From assembly GCA_965203195.1 (NCBI GenBank), contig OZ241860.1:2666001-2730000 (forward strand): DNA of 64,000 nt, given 5' to 3'. Source of the stretch: Bin87 sp965203195. GTDB taxonomy: Bacteria; Chloroflexota; Dehalococcoidia; Lucifugimonadales; UBA3495. Made by a program: the position numbers and the translations under genes. A model generated the notes under the pieces. It saw only the letters and a program-made list of their open reading frames with translations, made no database searches and had not been told where the DNA came from. Below are positions 34,555 to 43,436 of this stretch, in pieces (the first letter of the stretch is position 1; every line of letters begins with the position of its first letter).

Positions 34555-34863
34555 ATGGCGCTGTCAATCAAAATCAAAAACAAGCGGCGGTGGCAGGAAA
34601 TCGGGGTGGCCATCGTGCTAACCGTCCTCATGGCCGTGCCTACGATGGCAATGGTGGCCTATATCCCCGATGTGGTCCGGGAATGGCAGCTCATCTACCA
34701 GCAGTACGGCCCCGGCCGGGCCTACACGCTGATCGGCATCTTCGCCGCCTTCACCCTCCTGTTCACCGGAATAGCCATTCCGGTGGTCTGGCATTACCGC
34801 GGCGGCGTGGACTGGGTGCTGGGCAAGCCGAGCAATGACCACCAGGCCGAACGCGAGGCGTAA
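34555..34863 (+). CDS. Small two-helix membrane protein
   Basis: 102 aa. Basic N-terminus (MALSIKIKNKRRW), membrane helices at about 16-38 and 57-80, and a polar end. CGGAGGTAAG precedes the ATG. The stop overlaps the start of the next membrane-protein gene (TAATG), which points to a two-component unit. No family recognised. Confidence 0.65.
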   Translation: MALSIKIKNKRRWQEIGVAIVLTVLMAVPTMAMVAYIPDVVREWQLIYQQYGPGRAYTLIGIFAAFTLLFTGIAIPVVWHYRGGVDWVLGKPSNDHQAEREA

Positions 34864-35312
34864 TGAATGTTTTGCCGTGGGTAGGTTGGGCATGGCTGCT
34901 GACCATCGCCGCCCAGGGAGTGTACCTGATAGCGGACTTCTTCTACGGCCCGTGGCTCTATCCATTGACCTCTCACCCCGCCCCAACCCCGGACGGTAGT
35001 ATGCTGGGAAACGGCGCCGCCGCTACCACAATGGGAGCAATCATCGCGCTGGTGGTCGCCAATTCGCTTTTTGTGGCGGCCGCGCGTCAACTGGGAGATG
35101 ACAAGCCGGCCATCACCAGGATTGCGCTTCTCATATCCGCCGCTTTTGCGTTGGCGGGGGCATTCGTTGTCTTGTCTGAAGCCAATCCGGCGCTGGCGGC
35201 AACAATCCTGTGGACAACTTGGGCCAGCGTGGGCATAGCGTTTAACCTTTACGGCCTCGTTCTCTTGCCCGCAGTTTCCCGCACCTTGTGGCGTCGCTGG
35301 CGCCGTGAGTAA
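34863..35312 (+). CDS. Four-helix membrane protein
   Basis: 149 aa with about four hydrophobic segments (residues 5-25, 57-75, 83-103, 113-138) and a short basic C-terminus (WRRWRRE). Coupled to the previous gene by a TAATG junction. Probably an integral membrane partner of it. No known domain identified. Confidence 0.65.
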   Translation: MNVLPWVGWAWLLTIAAQGVYLIADFFYGPWLYPLTSHPAPTPDGSMLGNGAAATTMGAIIALVVANSLFVAAARQLGDDKPAITRIALLISAAFALAGAFVVLSEANPALAATILWTTWASVGIAFNLYGLVLLPAVSRTLWRRWRRE

Positions 35313-35769
35313 TTCCAACCCCATCCACCGCTTCCGCCGGATGCCCCCAATGACAACGGCAACAACCAACCCCTACCGCCTCCTCTACGACGGCCAATGC
35401 CCCATCTGCCGCCGCGAAGTAGCATGGCTCCTGCGCCGCCGCCCGCACGCCTTCGCCCCCGTGGACATCGCCGCCCCCGATTTTGACGCCGCCACCCTGA
35501 CCACCCTGGGACTGCGCCAGCAGGACTTGCACGCCCAGCTCTACGGCATCCGCCCCGACGGCAGCCTCACCGTGGGCATGGCAACAATCCGCGCCGCCTA
35601 CCGTTGCGCCGGCCTGGGCTGGGCCATCGGCTGGACGGCACTCTGGCCCGCCCGCCCCGTATGCGACGCCCTCTACCGCCGCTTTGCCCGCAACCGCCTC
35701 CGCATCGGACGCCTGCTGGGGCGGCGGGATGATGCCGACAACGACTGCGGAGAACGCTGCCGCCTGTAA
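35305..35769 (+). CDS. DCC-family thiol-disulfide oxidoreductase (DUF393)
   Basis: 154 aa at most. The family motif YDGQCPICRREVAWL (D-x-x-C-P-x-C) is near the N-terminus, followed by FAPVDIAAPDF, GSLTVGMATIRAAYRCAG and the usual hydrophobic end around residues 105-125. DCC proteins have a thioredoxin-like fold and are presumed disulfide oxidoreductases. GTG 35305, ATG 35341 and ATG 35350 are all possible starts and none has a convincing ribosome site. The first overlaps the preceding gene by 8 bases. Confidence 0.85.
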   Translation: MSNSNPIHRFRRMPPMTTATTNPYRLLYDGQCPICRREVAWLLRRRPHAFAPVDIAAPDFDAATLTTLGLRQQDLHAQLYGIRPDGSLTVGMATIRAAYRCAGLGWAIGWTALWPARPVCDALYRRFARNRLRIGRLLGRRDDADNDCGERCRL

Positions 35770-35784
35770 CGCCGCCCGCCGCCC

Positions 35785-37008
35785 CTAAAACGCGCCCTGC
35801 GCCTCAAGCCCCAGCAAAAACTGCCCCGCCGTCTCGTAGTGAACATAGTGACCCTGCACGTGCTGCGTGATCACATGAATATCCTGGAAACGGCGCTGGA
35901 TGGGGTTGGCGTGGTAAATGGCCGACGCCCCGCACAGGGTATAGGCGGCATCCACCACCTGCGCCGCCGTGCGTATGCCGTGCGTCGCCGCCGCCCGCAG
36001 CCGGATGCGCTGCTCCATAGCCAGCCCGTTCTCCCGGCAAGCGCTGTCCCACACCGCGCCCGCCGCCTCTTTCAGAAAAGCCCGCGCCGATGCGTGCTGG
36101 GCGTAGGCTTCCCCAATGGTACGCTGCGTCGGCTGCTGCTCCCGCAGCAGTACCCCCGAGCGATAAGGTGTCCGGCTGCCCGCCACTTCAATGGCAATGT
36201 CCAAACTCCGCCGCGCCACCCCCAGCGCCACCGTGGCAAAGCCCGTAGCGAACAGCAGCGTGCGCGGGATGATATACAGCGGCCCGTCCGCCCAGGGCGG
36301 CCCATCCTGTATGTAGGTGCGCTCCTCCGGCACAAAGAGGTCGTCCACATCAAAACTGAAACTGCCCGTCCCCCGCAGCCCGGACACCTGCCACAAGTCC
36401 ACAATCCGCACCTGCGATTTCGGCATCAGCAGAATGCGCGGCCCTTGCGCCGCCTCGGGAGCCGCGCCGTTGGACGATGTAGCTCCGATGGACGATTCCG
36501 TCGCCGCCACCACCGGCGCCAGCGCCGCAATCCAGGTGGCATGGTCGCTGCCGCTGCTCAAGTTCCACCGCCCGTTCAGACGATACCCGCCGGCCACGGG
36601 AACCGCGCGGCAGCTGGCCGTAGGCGGCCCGTTGGTCACCACCGCCCGCGGTTCGTCCCAAATCGCCCGGGCCGTAGCCACCGGCATACGCGCTGCGCTG
36701 GTGGCGAAAACATTGTTCTGGTTCAGGCACCAAGCCACGCTGGCGTCAACGGGCGCAAAAATCTCCAGGATGTCCAGAAAATCAGGATGGGCCAGCTCGG
36801 CGCCCCCCAGGGCCCGGGGCAGCAGCAATCGGAAAAAGCCGGCATCGGCCATATCGGCCGCCAGCTCGGGCGGCATCTGCCTCTCGGCGTCAATCCGGTC
36901 GGCGGCGTCGGCTACCTGCCCCGCGAAACTCCGGGCGCGCTCCAGGTAGTGCGCGCTGTTCGCGGAATGGGCGATGTTGGTGGCAGTGGCAGTATCGGTT
37001 GCAGTCAT
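35785..37008 (-). CDS. Acyl-CoA-dehydrogenase-fold flavin hydroxylase
   Basis: 407 aa. N-terminal helical domain with ADAADRIDAERQMPPELAADMADAGFFRLLLPRALGG, a beta domain with GGYRLNGRWNLSSGSDHATW and VSGLRGTGSFSFDVDDLFVP, and a helical C-terminus (QVVDAAYTLCGASAIYHANPIQRRFQD). This is the pattern of the HsaA/HpaB-type group D flavin monooxygenases (PF08028 C-terminus), which use FMNH2 or FADH2 to hydroxylate small molecules. A flavin reductase partner is not in the neighbourhood. The ATG at 37008 was chosen; the frame stays open to 37929 only because it mirrors rpsF. Confidence 0.85.
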   Translation of the reverse strand: MTATDTATATNIAHSANSAHYLERARSFAGQVADAADRIDAERQMPPELAADMADAGFFRLLLPRALGGAELAHPDFLDILEIFAPVDASVAWCLNQNNVFATSAARMPVATARAIWDEPRAVVTNGPPTASCRAVPVAGGYRLNGRWNLSSGSDHATWIAALAPVVAATESSIGATSSNGAAPEAAQGPRILLMPKSQVRIVDLWQVSGLRGTGSFSFDVDDLFVPEERTYIQDGPPWADGPLYIIPRTLLFATGFATVALGVARRSLDIAIEVAGSRTPYRSGVLLREQQPTQRTIGEAYAQHASARAFLKEAAGAVWDSACRENGLAMEQRIRLRAAATHGIRTAAQVVDAAYTLCGASAIYHANPIQRRFQDIHVITQHVQGHYVHYETAGQFLLGLEAQGAF

Positions 37009-37158
37009 CTTTACTCTCAACGCGAGGGTTGCTTGGGCCGGTCGCCAGTATAGCGCCGCCGGGAAAGCCCGCGCCATCAGTAAAAACTTCCCGGCCCGAC
37101 GCTTCCGGCTTTCCCATCCCGGCCTTCCCGCCCAAGCCAAGCAAGCCGTAGCGTATTG

Positions 37159-37187
37159 CTGACACGCCGCGCCACAGGCGCTATAAT
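37159..37187 (+). promoter_or_regulatory. Promoter of the rpsF-ssb-rpsR operon
   Basis: CTGACA (37159-37164) and a perfect TATAAT (37182-37187) are 17 bases apart, 38 bases before the rpsF start. Confidence 0.7.
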
Positions 37188-37224
37188 GCCCGCCGTGTTC
37201 CGACCACAGCAACGGAGATTCAAC

Positions 37225-37950
37225 TTGCGTCACTACGAACTCGTCACCATCCTCAGCCCCATGCTCAACCAGGACGAAGCATCGGCTGCCTGGGGTGACA
37301 TCAAATCCTACATCGCCAACCGCGCCGGCGAAATCACCGCCGAACAGGTCTGGGGAACCCGCCGCCTGGCCTACCCCATCCGCAAGGGGAACTACAACTT
37401 CCTGGAGGGTTCCTACTACCTGACCTCGTTCACCGCCGAAAATCCCTTCAACCGGGAGCTGGAAAACTACCTGCGACTGGACGAGCGCGTCCTGCGTTCC
37501 CTGGTCCTGCGCTGCGAGGGGCCACTCCCCGACAAACCGCCCCCGGGCCCCCTGACGGCGCCTTCCCGCTACATCCCGCCCGGCCGCGCCCGCCGCGGCG
37601 ACGGCGGCGGCCCCATCCCCGAAGCTCCCGGCGGCTTTGGCGACCGCGGCGACCGCCGTCCCCCGGGCCCGCCGGGCGGAATGTCCCCGCGCCCGGCCCC
37701 GCCGCCCGTTGCCTCTCCCCCACCCGCACCCCCGCCGGCAGCTCCGGTAGCCGCCCCCGAAGCGCCCACGCCGGACAGCGTATCCGCCCCGCCGGTGCCG
37801 CCACCACCACCCGCTCCCGCCGAACCGCCGGCTCCCGCAGTGCCGGATGCGCCGCCGCCGGTGCCGCCAACTCCCCCGGTGCCGGAACCCGCCGAACCCC
37901 CGGCCGCCGCCCAACCGGAATCGCCGCAATCACCCGCCGCCGAAGTCTAG
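37225..37950 (+). CDS. rpsF: 30S ribosomal protein S6 with long Pro/Ala tail
   Basis: 241 aa. Residues 1-95 are a normal S6 (HYELVTILSP, WGTRRLAYPIRKGNYNF, LRLDERVLRSLVLR). About 140 further residues are Pro/Ala/Gly-rich low complexity, more than doubling the protein. S6 pairs with S18 in the 30S platform, and rpsR two genes on also carries a disordered extension, so both partners have acquired tails. TTG start with GGAG 8 bases upstream. Confidence 0.93.
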   Translation: MRHYELVTILSPMLNQDEASAAWGDIKSYIANRAGEITAEQVWGTRRLAYPIRKGNYNFLEGSYYLTSFTAENPFNRELENYLRLDERVLRSLVLRCEGPLPDKPPPGPLTAPSRYIPPGRARRGDGGGPIPEAPGGFGDRGDRRPPGPPGGMSPRPAPPPVASPPPAPPPAAPVAAPEAPTPDSVSAPPVPPPPPAPAEPPAPAVPDAPPPVPPTPPVPEPAEPPAAAQPESPQSPAAEV

Positions 37951-37962
37951 GGGGCAATTCCC

Positions 37963-38496
37963 GTGAACAAAATAATCATCATCGGCAACCTGGGGCGCGA
38001 CCCTGAAATGCGGTATTCCCCATCCGGCAACCCCATGACCAGCTTTAGCATCGCTTCTAACCATCGCTACACCACGGCGTCCGGCGAGCAGCGCGAGGAA
38101 ACGGAATGGTTCAACTGCACCGCCTTCGGGCGGCTGGCCGATACCTGCAACCAGTACCTCACCCGCGGACAACAGGTGTACATTGAAGGACGGTTGCGCT
38201 CCCGCCAGTACGAACGGCGCGACGGTGCTCCGGGATTTTCCCTGGATGTAACGGTCTTGGCAATGCAGCTACTGGGCCGCCGCGATGAGCAGCAGTCGGA
38301 AGGCGCGGGCTACGGCAGCGAACAGCGGGGGCGTTACGACCGACCTGTCGACGACCGCTATGCCGGCGGCGGCAACTACGCCAGTGGCGGTAGCGGCGGC
38401 GGCCACCCCACCGGCCGAGGCGGTGGGGGCGGCGCCTACCCGTCCAGCGCCCCCAACGACAACGACAATATGGATGTTGACGACCTGCCTTTCTAG
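37963..38496 (+). CDS. ssb: Single-stranded DNA-binding protein
   Basis: 177 aa. OB fold at residues 1-105 (NKIIIIGNLGRDPEMRYSPSG, TEWFNCTAFGRLAD, YIEGRLRSRQYERRDG), then a Gly-rich linker and the acidic tip DVDDLPF that recruits repair and replication enzymes. GTG start 12 bases after the rpsF stop. Standard member of the rpsF-ssb-rpsR operon. Confidence 0.95.
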   Translation: MNKIIIIGNLGRDPEMRYSPSGNPMTSFSIASNHRYTTASGEQREETEWFNCTAFGRLADTCNQYLTRGQQVYIEGRLRSRQYERRDGAPGFSLDVTVLAMQLLGRRDEQQSEGAGYGSEQRGRYDRPVDDRYAGGGNYASGGSGGGHPTGRGGGGGAYPSSAPNDNDNMDVDDLPF

Positions 38497-38545
38497 CGAC
38501 CCGCCGCCCGGCGGCCTCTCCCCCTGACCCGGAGGAACCCAACCG

Positions 38546-39085
38546 ATGACTACCCCCTCTGCTCCATCCCCCCAGACTCCGGCGCCGGCCTCGCCGGCTC
38601 CGCCGGGCGCGGTATCCCCGGCATCCGCCCCCCGCCCGCCGGCCCCGTCCGGCGGCCCTCTCGGCGCCCCGCCGCCCCGTCCCTCTGGTGGCCCCGGCGG
38701 CGGAAGCCCCGGCGGCGGCCGGCCTCCCTATGGCGGCGGCCCCGGCGGCCGTCCCCCGGGCCCCGGCGGTGGCCGGCCTCCCGGCGGCGGCGGGCGCCCC
38801 CCCGGCCGCGGCGGCCCCCGCGGCGGCCGCGGCGGCCGCCGCTTTGGCCCCCGCCGCCGCGTCTGCGCCTTCACCGTGGAAAAGGTCACGCCCGACTATA
38901 AGGACGTCGACCGCCTGCGCCGCTACATCTCCGAACAGGGCAAGATCGAACCCACCCGCAAAACCGGCACCTCCGCCAAAAACCAGCGCCTCCTGGCCCT
39001 CGCCATCAAGCGCGCCCGCTACCTGGCGCTCCTGCCCTACGCGCCGGAACACAGCATCAACGTCGGTATGCGCCCCGGTCGCTAA
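38546..39085 (+). CDS. rpsR: 30S ribosomal protein S18 with Gly/Pro-rich N-terminal extension
   Basis: 179 aa. The last 75 residues are a normal S18 (RRRVCAFTVEK, KDVDRLRRYISEQGKIEPTRKTG, RARYLALLPY). The first 100 are Pro/Ala then Gly/Arg/Pro repeats that resemble RGG-type RNA-binding tails. CGGAGGAACC precedes the ATG about 9 bases away; no internal start with a better site is seen, so the extension appears to be translated. Confidence 0.93.
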   Translation: MTTPSAPSPQTPAPASPAPPGAVSPASAPRPPAPSGGPLGAPPPRPSGGPGGGSPGGGRPPYGGGPGGRPPGPGGGRPPGGGGRPPGRGGPRGGRGGRRFGPRRRVCAFTVEKVTPDYKDVDRLRRYISEQGKIEPTRKTGTSAKNQRLLALAIKRARYLALLPYAPEHSINVGMRPGR

Positions 39086-39124
39086 CCGCAACCCGTACCG
39101 GCGCCCCGCCCCTTCGCTGCTTGT

Positions 39125-40333
39125 ATGAATCTGCCGCTGCCCTGGAAACGCCGCCCTGACGCGGCGATTGCGGCCACGCCGGCCACGGCCCCGCCGCCGC
39201 GCCGGATGCCCTCCGTTGCCGCCGCCGGCCGGGGCCGCCGCCCGGGCCTGTCCAACCCCGAAGCCGCCCGGGCCCGTCGCCGCCAGGAACGCCGCCGCCA
39301 GCGCATCGCTTTCATCCTCGGCGGCGCCCTCATCCTCGCCATCCTCGCCGTCGTAATGGTGGGCGTCTATCAGCAATTCATCCTGCCCCCCCGCGTAACC
39401 GCCGGCGAAGTGCGGGATGTCCGCTTTACGATGGGCGACCTCGTGGAACGCATCCGCGTGCTACAGGGCATCAATCGCTACCAGGGCGGGCGCGTGGACT
39501 TCAGCCGCGTTCCCTTCCAGCTCCTCACCGACCTGCTGCACGCCGAAATACTCCGCCAGGCGGCCCCGGGACTGGGCATCAATGTCACCGCCGAGGACAT
39601 TGACCAGACCATAAGCGACCAGTTCCGCCCCGAACCCGCCCCGGGCCAGGAAACCGACGACGCCCAGCTGGACGCCGAACTGGACAACGCCTATATCGGA
39701 TTCCTCACCCAGGTCAACCTCACCGACGGCGACTACCGCCGCATCGTAGAGGAAAGGCTGCAACAGCGCGAGCTGTTCACCCGGATGCTGGCGTCCCTAC
39801 CTGAGGAAGCCCCCCAGGTGGAAGTCCAGGCCATCGCTATGGGCATCAACTCCGACGCCGCCCCGGAAGCCGTCCGGGAACGCCTGCAACTGGGCGAGGA
39901 TTTCGGAGCCGTATCCCGCGAAATCACCGGCTCCGACGGCTATATCGGATGGGCTCCCGAAGGCGCCTTCCCCGAGTTCGACCCCTACCTCTTTGGCGCA
40001 GTGGCTGACGATACCGGAGAACGCAGCCCGCCCCTGCTGTCCCCCGGCCAAGTGTCGCCCCCGATCTACTCCGACGAAACCATCTTCCTCATCCAGGCCA
40101 TCGGGGAACTGGAAACCCGGGAACTGGCGCCCCCCATGCAGTTCCAAATGGCCGGCGCCCAGGTCGAGCAGTGGCAAGACGACCAGCTGGCCCAGGGTTC
40201 CAATGAGGGTTGGGTGAAAATCAACTTCGACAGCGACCGCTACGCCTGGGTCACCGACCAGGTCCGCCTCACCGCCCCGCGCGTCACGCCCCCGCCCCAA
40301 CCCAACGCCAACCCGCTTCAGCTGCCCCAGTGA
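39125..40333 (+). CDS. Membrane-anchored SurA/PrsA-like foldase
   Basis: 402 aa. A basic Pro/Arg cytoplasmic lead of 60 residues, one transmembrane helix (61-82), then an extracytoplasmic part. Residues 90-230 resemble the SurA N-terminal chaperone region (LLTDLLHAEILRQAAPGLGINVTAEDIDQTI). Residues 240-345 look like a divergent parvulin PPIase domain (VQAIAMGINSD, AVRERLQLGEDFGAVSREITGSDGYIGWAPEG, LSPGQVSPPIYSDETIFLIQAIG). It would help fold secreted proteins. No ribosome site is obvious before the ATG. Confidence 0.8.
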   Translation: MNLPLPWKRRPDAAIAATPATAPPPRRMPSVAAAGRGRRPGLSNPEAARARRRQERRRQRIAFILGGALILAILAVVMVGVYQQFILPPRVTAGEVRDVRFTMGDLVERIRVLQGINRYQGGRVDFSRVPFQLLTDLLHAEILRQAAPGLGINVTAEDIDQTISDQFRPEPAPGQETDDAQLDAELDNAYIGFLTQVNLTDGDYRRIVEERLQQRELFTRMLASLPEEAPQVEVQAIAMGINSDAAPEAVRERLQLGEDFGAVSREITGSDGYIGWAPEGAFPEFDPYLFGAVADDTGERSPPLLSPGQVSPPIYSDETIFLIQAIGELETRELAPPMQFQMAGAQVEQWQDDQLAQGSNEGWVKINFDSDRYAWVTDQVRLTAPRVTPPPQPNANPLQLPQ

Positions 40334-40335
40334 TT

Positions 40336-41646
40336 ATGAAAGACGACCAAGCGACCATCAACATCGGCCTGATGGGGCTGGGCACCGTGGGCGGCGGCGT
40401 GGCGGCCGCCCTCCTGGACAACGCCGCCGCCATCACCCGCAAAACCGGGCGGCAGGTCAACCTGCGCCGCATCCTGGTGCGCGACCTCGCCCGCCCCCGC
40501 CAGCCCGCCCCTCCCCCCGGCATCCTCACCGCCAACCCGGAGGACATCCTGTCCGACCCGGAAATACAGGTGGTCATCGAAACAATGGGCGGCGATTCCC
40601 CCGCCGGCGAATACCTGGAACGCGCCCTGGCCTCCGGCAAGCACATCGTCACCGCCAACAAGGAAGTAATGGCCCGGCGGGGGCCGGCCCTGCTGGCCCT
40701 GGCCCAATCGCAGCAGGTCAACCTGCTCTTTGAAGCCGCCGCCGGCGGCGGCATCCCCATCGTGGGCTGCCTGATGTCCCACCTGCTCGCCAACGACATC
40801 CGTTCCATCCGTTCCATCATCAACGGCACCACCAACTACATCCTGACGCAGATGGCCCAGCACCAGACCCCCTTCGCCGCCGCCCTCGCCGAAGCCCAGG
40901 CCCGCGGCTACGCCGAAGCGGATCCCGCCAACGACATTGAGGGCATCGACGCCGCCTACAAGCTGTCCGTACTGGGCAGCCTCGCCTTCCATCGCCCCAT
41001 CCCCCACGACGCCATTTACACCGAGGGCATCAGCCGCCTGGCGCCGGAGGACTTTCGCTACGCCGCCGAACTGGGCTATGCCATCAAGTCCCTGGCCATC
41101 GCCGTAGCCGAACCCGGCGGCCTCATCCAGGCGCGGGTGCATCCCGCCCTGATTCCCGACGACCGCCTCCTCGCCAAAGTGGACGGGGTGTACAACGCCG
41201 TTGAGGTGACCGGCGACTTGTGCGGCCAGATTATCCTGCACGGGCCGGGCGCCGGCCGCGAAGCCACCACCAGCGCCGTAATGGGCGACGTCCTTAATAT
41301 CGCGCGCGGCATGAGCAGCGCCCCCGCCCCTCCACCCTTGCCCGAAACCGACGGGGATGCCGCCGCCGGCATCGGCAGCATCGCCGACCTGTCCAGCGCC
41401 TATTATATGCGCTTTACCTGCGCCGACCGGCCCGGCGTGCTGGCCCAGATTGCCCGCATCCTGGGCGACGGCAACATCTCCATCGCCACCGTCATCCAGA
41501 AGGACACCGACCCCGGCAGCGGCACGGCCCAGCTGGTAGTCACCACCTACCCGGCGCAGGAAGCCGCCGTCCAAACCGCCCTGCGCGCCATCGCCCAACT
41601 GGCCGTAGTGGTCAGCCTCAACAACCTGATCCGCATTGAGGAATAG
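40336..41646 (+). CDS. hom: Homoserine dehydrogenase with ACT domain
   Basis: 436 aa. NAD(P) site GLMGLGTVGGGV at 11-22, TANKEVMARRGP, the substrate segment SIINGTTNYIL and AEADPANDIEGIDAAYKL, and a C-terminal ACT domain (FTCADRPGVLAQIARILGDGNISI). It reduces aspartate semialdehyde to homoserine, with the ACT domain giving threonine feedback. The start is two bases after the foldase stop. thrC lies one gene downstream. Confidence 0.95.
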   Translation: MKDDQATINIGLMGLGTVGGGVAAALLDNAAAITRKTGRQVNLRRILVRDLARPRQPAPPPGILTANPEDILSDPEIQVVIETMGGDSPAGEYLERALASGKHIVTANKEVMARRGPALLALAQSQQVNLLFEAAAGGGIPIVGCLMSHLLANDIRSIRSIINGTTNYILTQMAQHQTPFAAALAEAQARGYAEADPANDIEGIDAAYKLSVLGSLAFHRPIPHDAIYTEGISRLAPEDFRYAAELGYAIKSLAIAVAEPGGLIQARVHPALIPDDRLLAKVDGVYNAVEVTGDLCGQIILHGPGAGREATTSAVMGDVLNIARGMSSAPAPPPLPETDGDAAAGIGSIADLSSAYYMRFTCADRPGVLAQIARILGDGNISIATVIQKDTDPGSGTAQLVVTTYPAQEAAVQTALRAIAQLAVVVSLNNLIRIEE

Positions 41647-41781
41647 CCCGGGAATAGCCGGTGGCCCCGGGTTTCCGCCCGCCGTCACTCCGGCCCCGGC
41701 CCGTTTATCCGCCCGGTTTATCAGACCGCCGTAAGCCCGCCGGCAAATTAAGATGCACGCCACAACCGGGGATATTGTGCT

Positions 41782-42303
41782 ATGATGCGGATAGCCGACC
41801 TGCCGCGCGCCATCAGAAACGCCATCAGCGACTGGCGCCTGTGGACTACCCTGTCCCTGACCGCGGCGCTAATCATCAACGAAGCCGTTATCGGCATCCG
41901 CGAAGGACAGCCCCTGGCCGCGTCCCTAACCCGGATGCCCTTTCACCGGACGCTGTACTTGATGCTGATCGCCAGCATCATCTCACAAGCCGGCATCGGG
42001 ACGGTTCCGATTATCACGGGGGTTGTTATGACGCTGTACGACTGGGCATTGCAACGCCGCCTCAACTGGAAAGCGGAAGGCCGCCAGGAAGGCCACCAAG
42101 CCGGCCACGCCGAGGGCCACCAGGCCGGCCACGCCGAGGGTCGCCGGGAAGGCCACGCCGAAGGCCGCCAGGAAGGCCACGCGGTGGGCCGCCAGGAAGG
42201 CCGCGAGGAGATCTTGCGCGAGAGTATCGCCAGGGTGCTGGCCGACAACACGCTCACGCCCGACCAGAAAAACCACTTCATCGCCATTCTGAACGCCAGG
42301 TAA
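41782..42303 (+). CDS. Membrane protein with QEG/HAEG repeat tail
   Basis: 173 aa. Two hydrophobic segments (about 22-40 and 55-85) followed by a tail of 12-residue units such as GRQEGHQAGHAE repeated about four times, and a helical end (LADNTLTPDQKNHFIAIL). Same architecture as the triplet at 23472-24810 but with His-rich repeats. TATGAT overlapping the start could be a -10 box of an almost leaderless message. It interrupts the hom-thrC pair. Function unknown. Confidence 0.68.
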   Translation: MMRIADLPRAIRNAISDWRLWTTLSLTAALIINEAVIGIREGQPLAASLTRMPFHRTLYLMLIASIISQAGIGTVPIITGVVMTLYDWALQRRLNWKAEGRQEGHQAGHAEGHQAGHAEGRREGHAEGRQEGHAVGRQEGREEILRESIARVLADNTLTPDQKNHFIAILNAR

Positions 42304-42371
42304 TCGGCGCCGATCCGGGGCCTCGCCATCCGGCGCCCCATTGGCAATAAGCGTTGCGGACAAGGCCACTT

Positions 42372-43436
42372 ATGAGCATCGGCGTACTACAACAATACCG
42401 GGAACTGCTGCCCCTCAACGAGGAAACGCCCATCTTCTCTATGGGCGAAGGCGATACCCCGCTGGTGCGCTCCCGTCGCCTGGGGCCGCAGCTGGGCTGT
42501 CCCGACCTCTTCTTCAAGCTGGAGGGCTGCAACCCCACCGGGTCGTTCAAAGACCGGGGGATGGTGGTCGCCATCGCCAAAGCCATGGAGGAGAACTGCG
42601 TCGGCGTAATGTGCGCCTCCACCGGCAACACCAGCGCCTCGGCCGCCGCCTACTCTGCCTACTGCGGCCTGGCCTGCTGGGTGCTGATCCCCAAAGGCGA
42701 AGTCGCCCTGGGCAAGCTGGCCCAGGCCATGGCCTACGGTGCCCGCATCCTGCTGGTGGACGGCAACTTCGACGCCGCCCTGGCCCTGGTGCGCCGGTTC
42801 ACCGAAACCCACCCCATCACCCTGGTCAACTCCGTCAACCCCCACCGCATCGAGGGCCAGAAAACCGCCGCCTTTGAGATTTCCGATACCCTGGACGACG
42901 CCCCCGATTACCTGTTCATCCCCGTGGGCAACGCCGGCAACATCACCGCCTACTGGCGCGGGTTCGTGGAATATCACCAGCTGGGCCGCAACGACACCCT
43001 GCCCCGGATGATGGGCTACCAGGCCGCCGGCGCCGCCCCCATCGTGCGCGGCGAACCCGTCCCTTTCCCCCAAACCATCGCCTCCGCCATCCGCATCGGC
43101 AACCCCGCCAGCTGGAAACCCGCCGAGCGCGCCCGCGACCAGTCCGGCGGGGTCATCGACGCCGTCAGCGACGACGAAATACTGGAAGCCTATCGCCTCC
43201 TGGCCTCCCAGGAAGGCATATTCGGCGAGCCCGCATCGGCGGCATCCGTGGCCGGCCTGCTCAAAATGCGGCGCGAAGGCTTGGAACTGGCCGGCAAACG
43301 GGTAGTCTGCATCATCACCGGCAGCGGCCTCAAAGACCCCGATATGGCCGTAAGCAGTGCCCAGGCCGACACGGTCGAAGTCAAGCCCAACCTCGAGGCC
43401 ATCGAAGCCGCCATACTGGACGGTGTCGCCCGATGA
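42372..43436 (+). CDS. thrC: Threonine synthase
   Basis: 354 aa, fold-type II PLP enzyme. The cofactor lysine is Lys60 in NPTGSFKDRG. STGNTSASAAAYSAY binds the phosphate, and VGNAGNITAYWRG and IITGSGLKDPD are the later conserved parts. It converts O-phosphohomoserine to threonine. No homoserine kinase is in the window. AAGG lies about 6 bases before the ATG. The stop overlaps the folE start (ATGA). Confidence 0.95.
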   Translation: MSIGVLQQYRELLPLNEETPIFSMGEGDTPLVRSRRLGPQLGCPDLFFKLEGCNPTGSFKDRGMVVAIAKAMEENCVGVMCASTGNTSASAAAYSAYCGLACWVLIPKGEVALGKLAQAMAYGARILLVDGNFDAALALVRRFTETHPITLVNSVNPHRIEGQKTAAFEISDTLDDAPDYLFIPVGNAGNITAYWRGFVEYHQLGRNDTLPRMMGYQAAGAAPIVRGEPVPFPQTIASAIRIGNPASWKPAERARDQSGGVIDAVSDDEILEAYRLLASQEGIFGEPASAASVAGLLKMRREGLELAGKRVVCIITGSGLKDPDMAVSSAQADTVEVKPNLEAIEAAILDGVAR

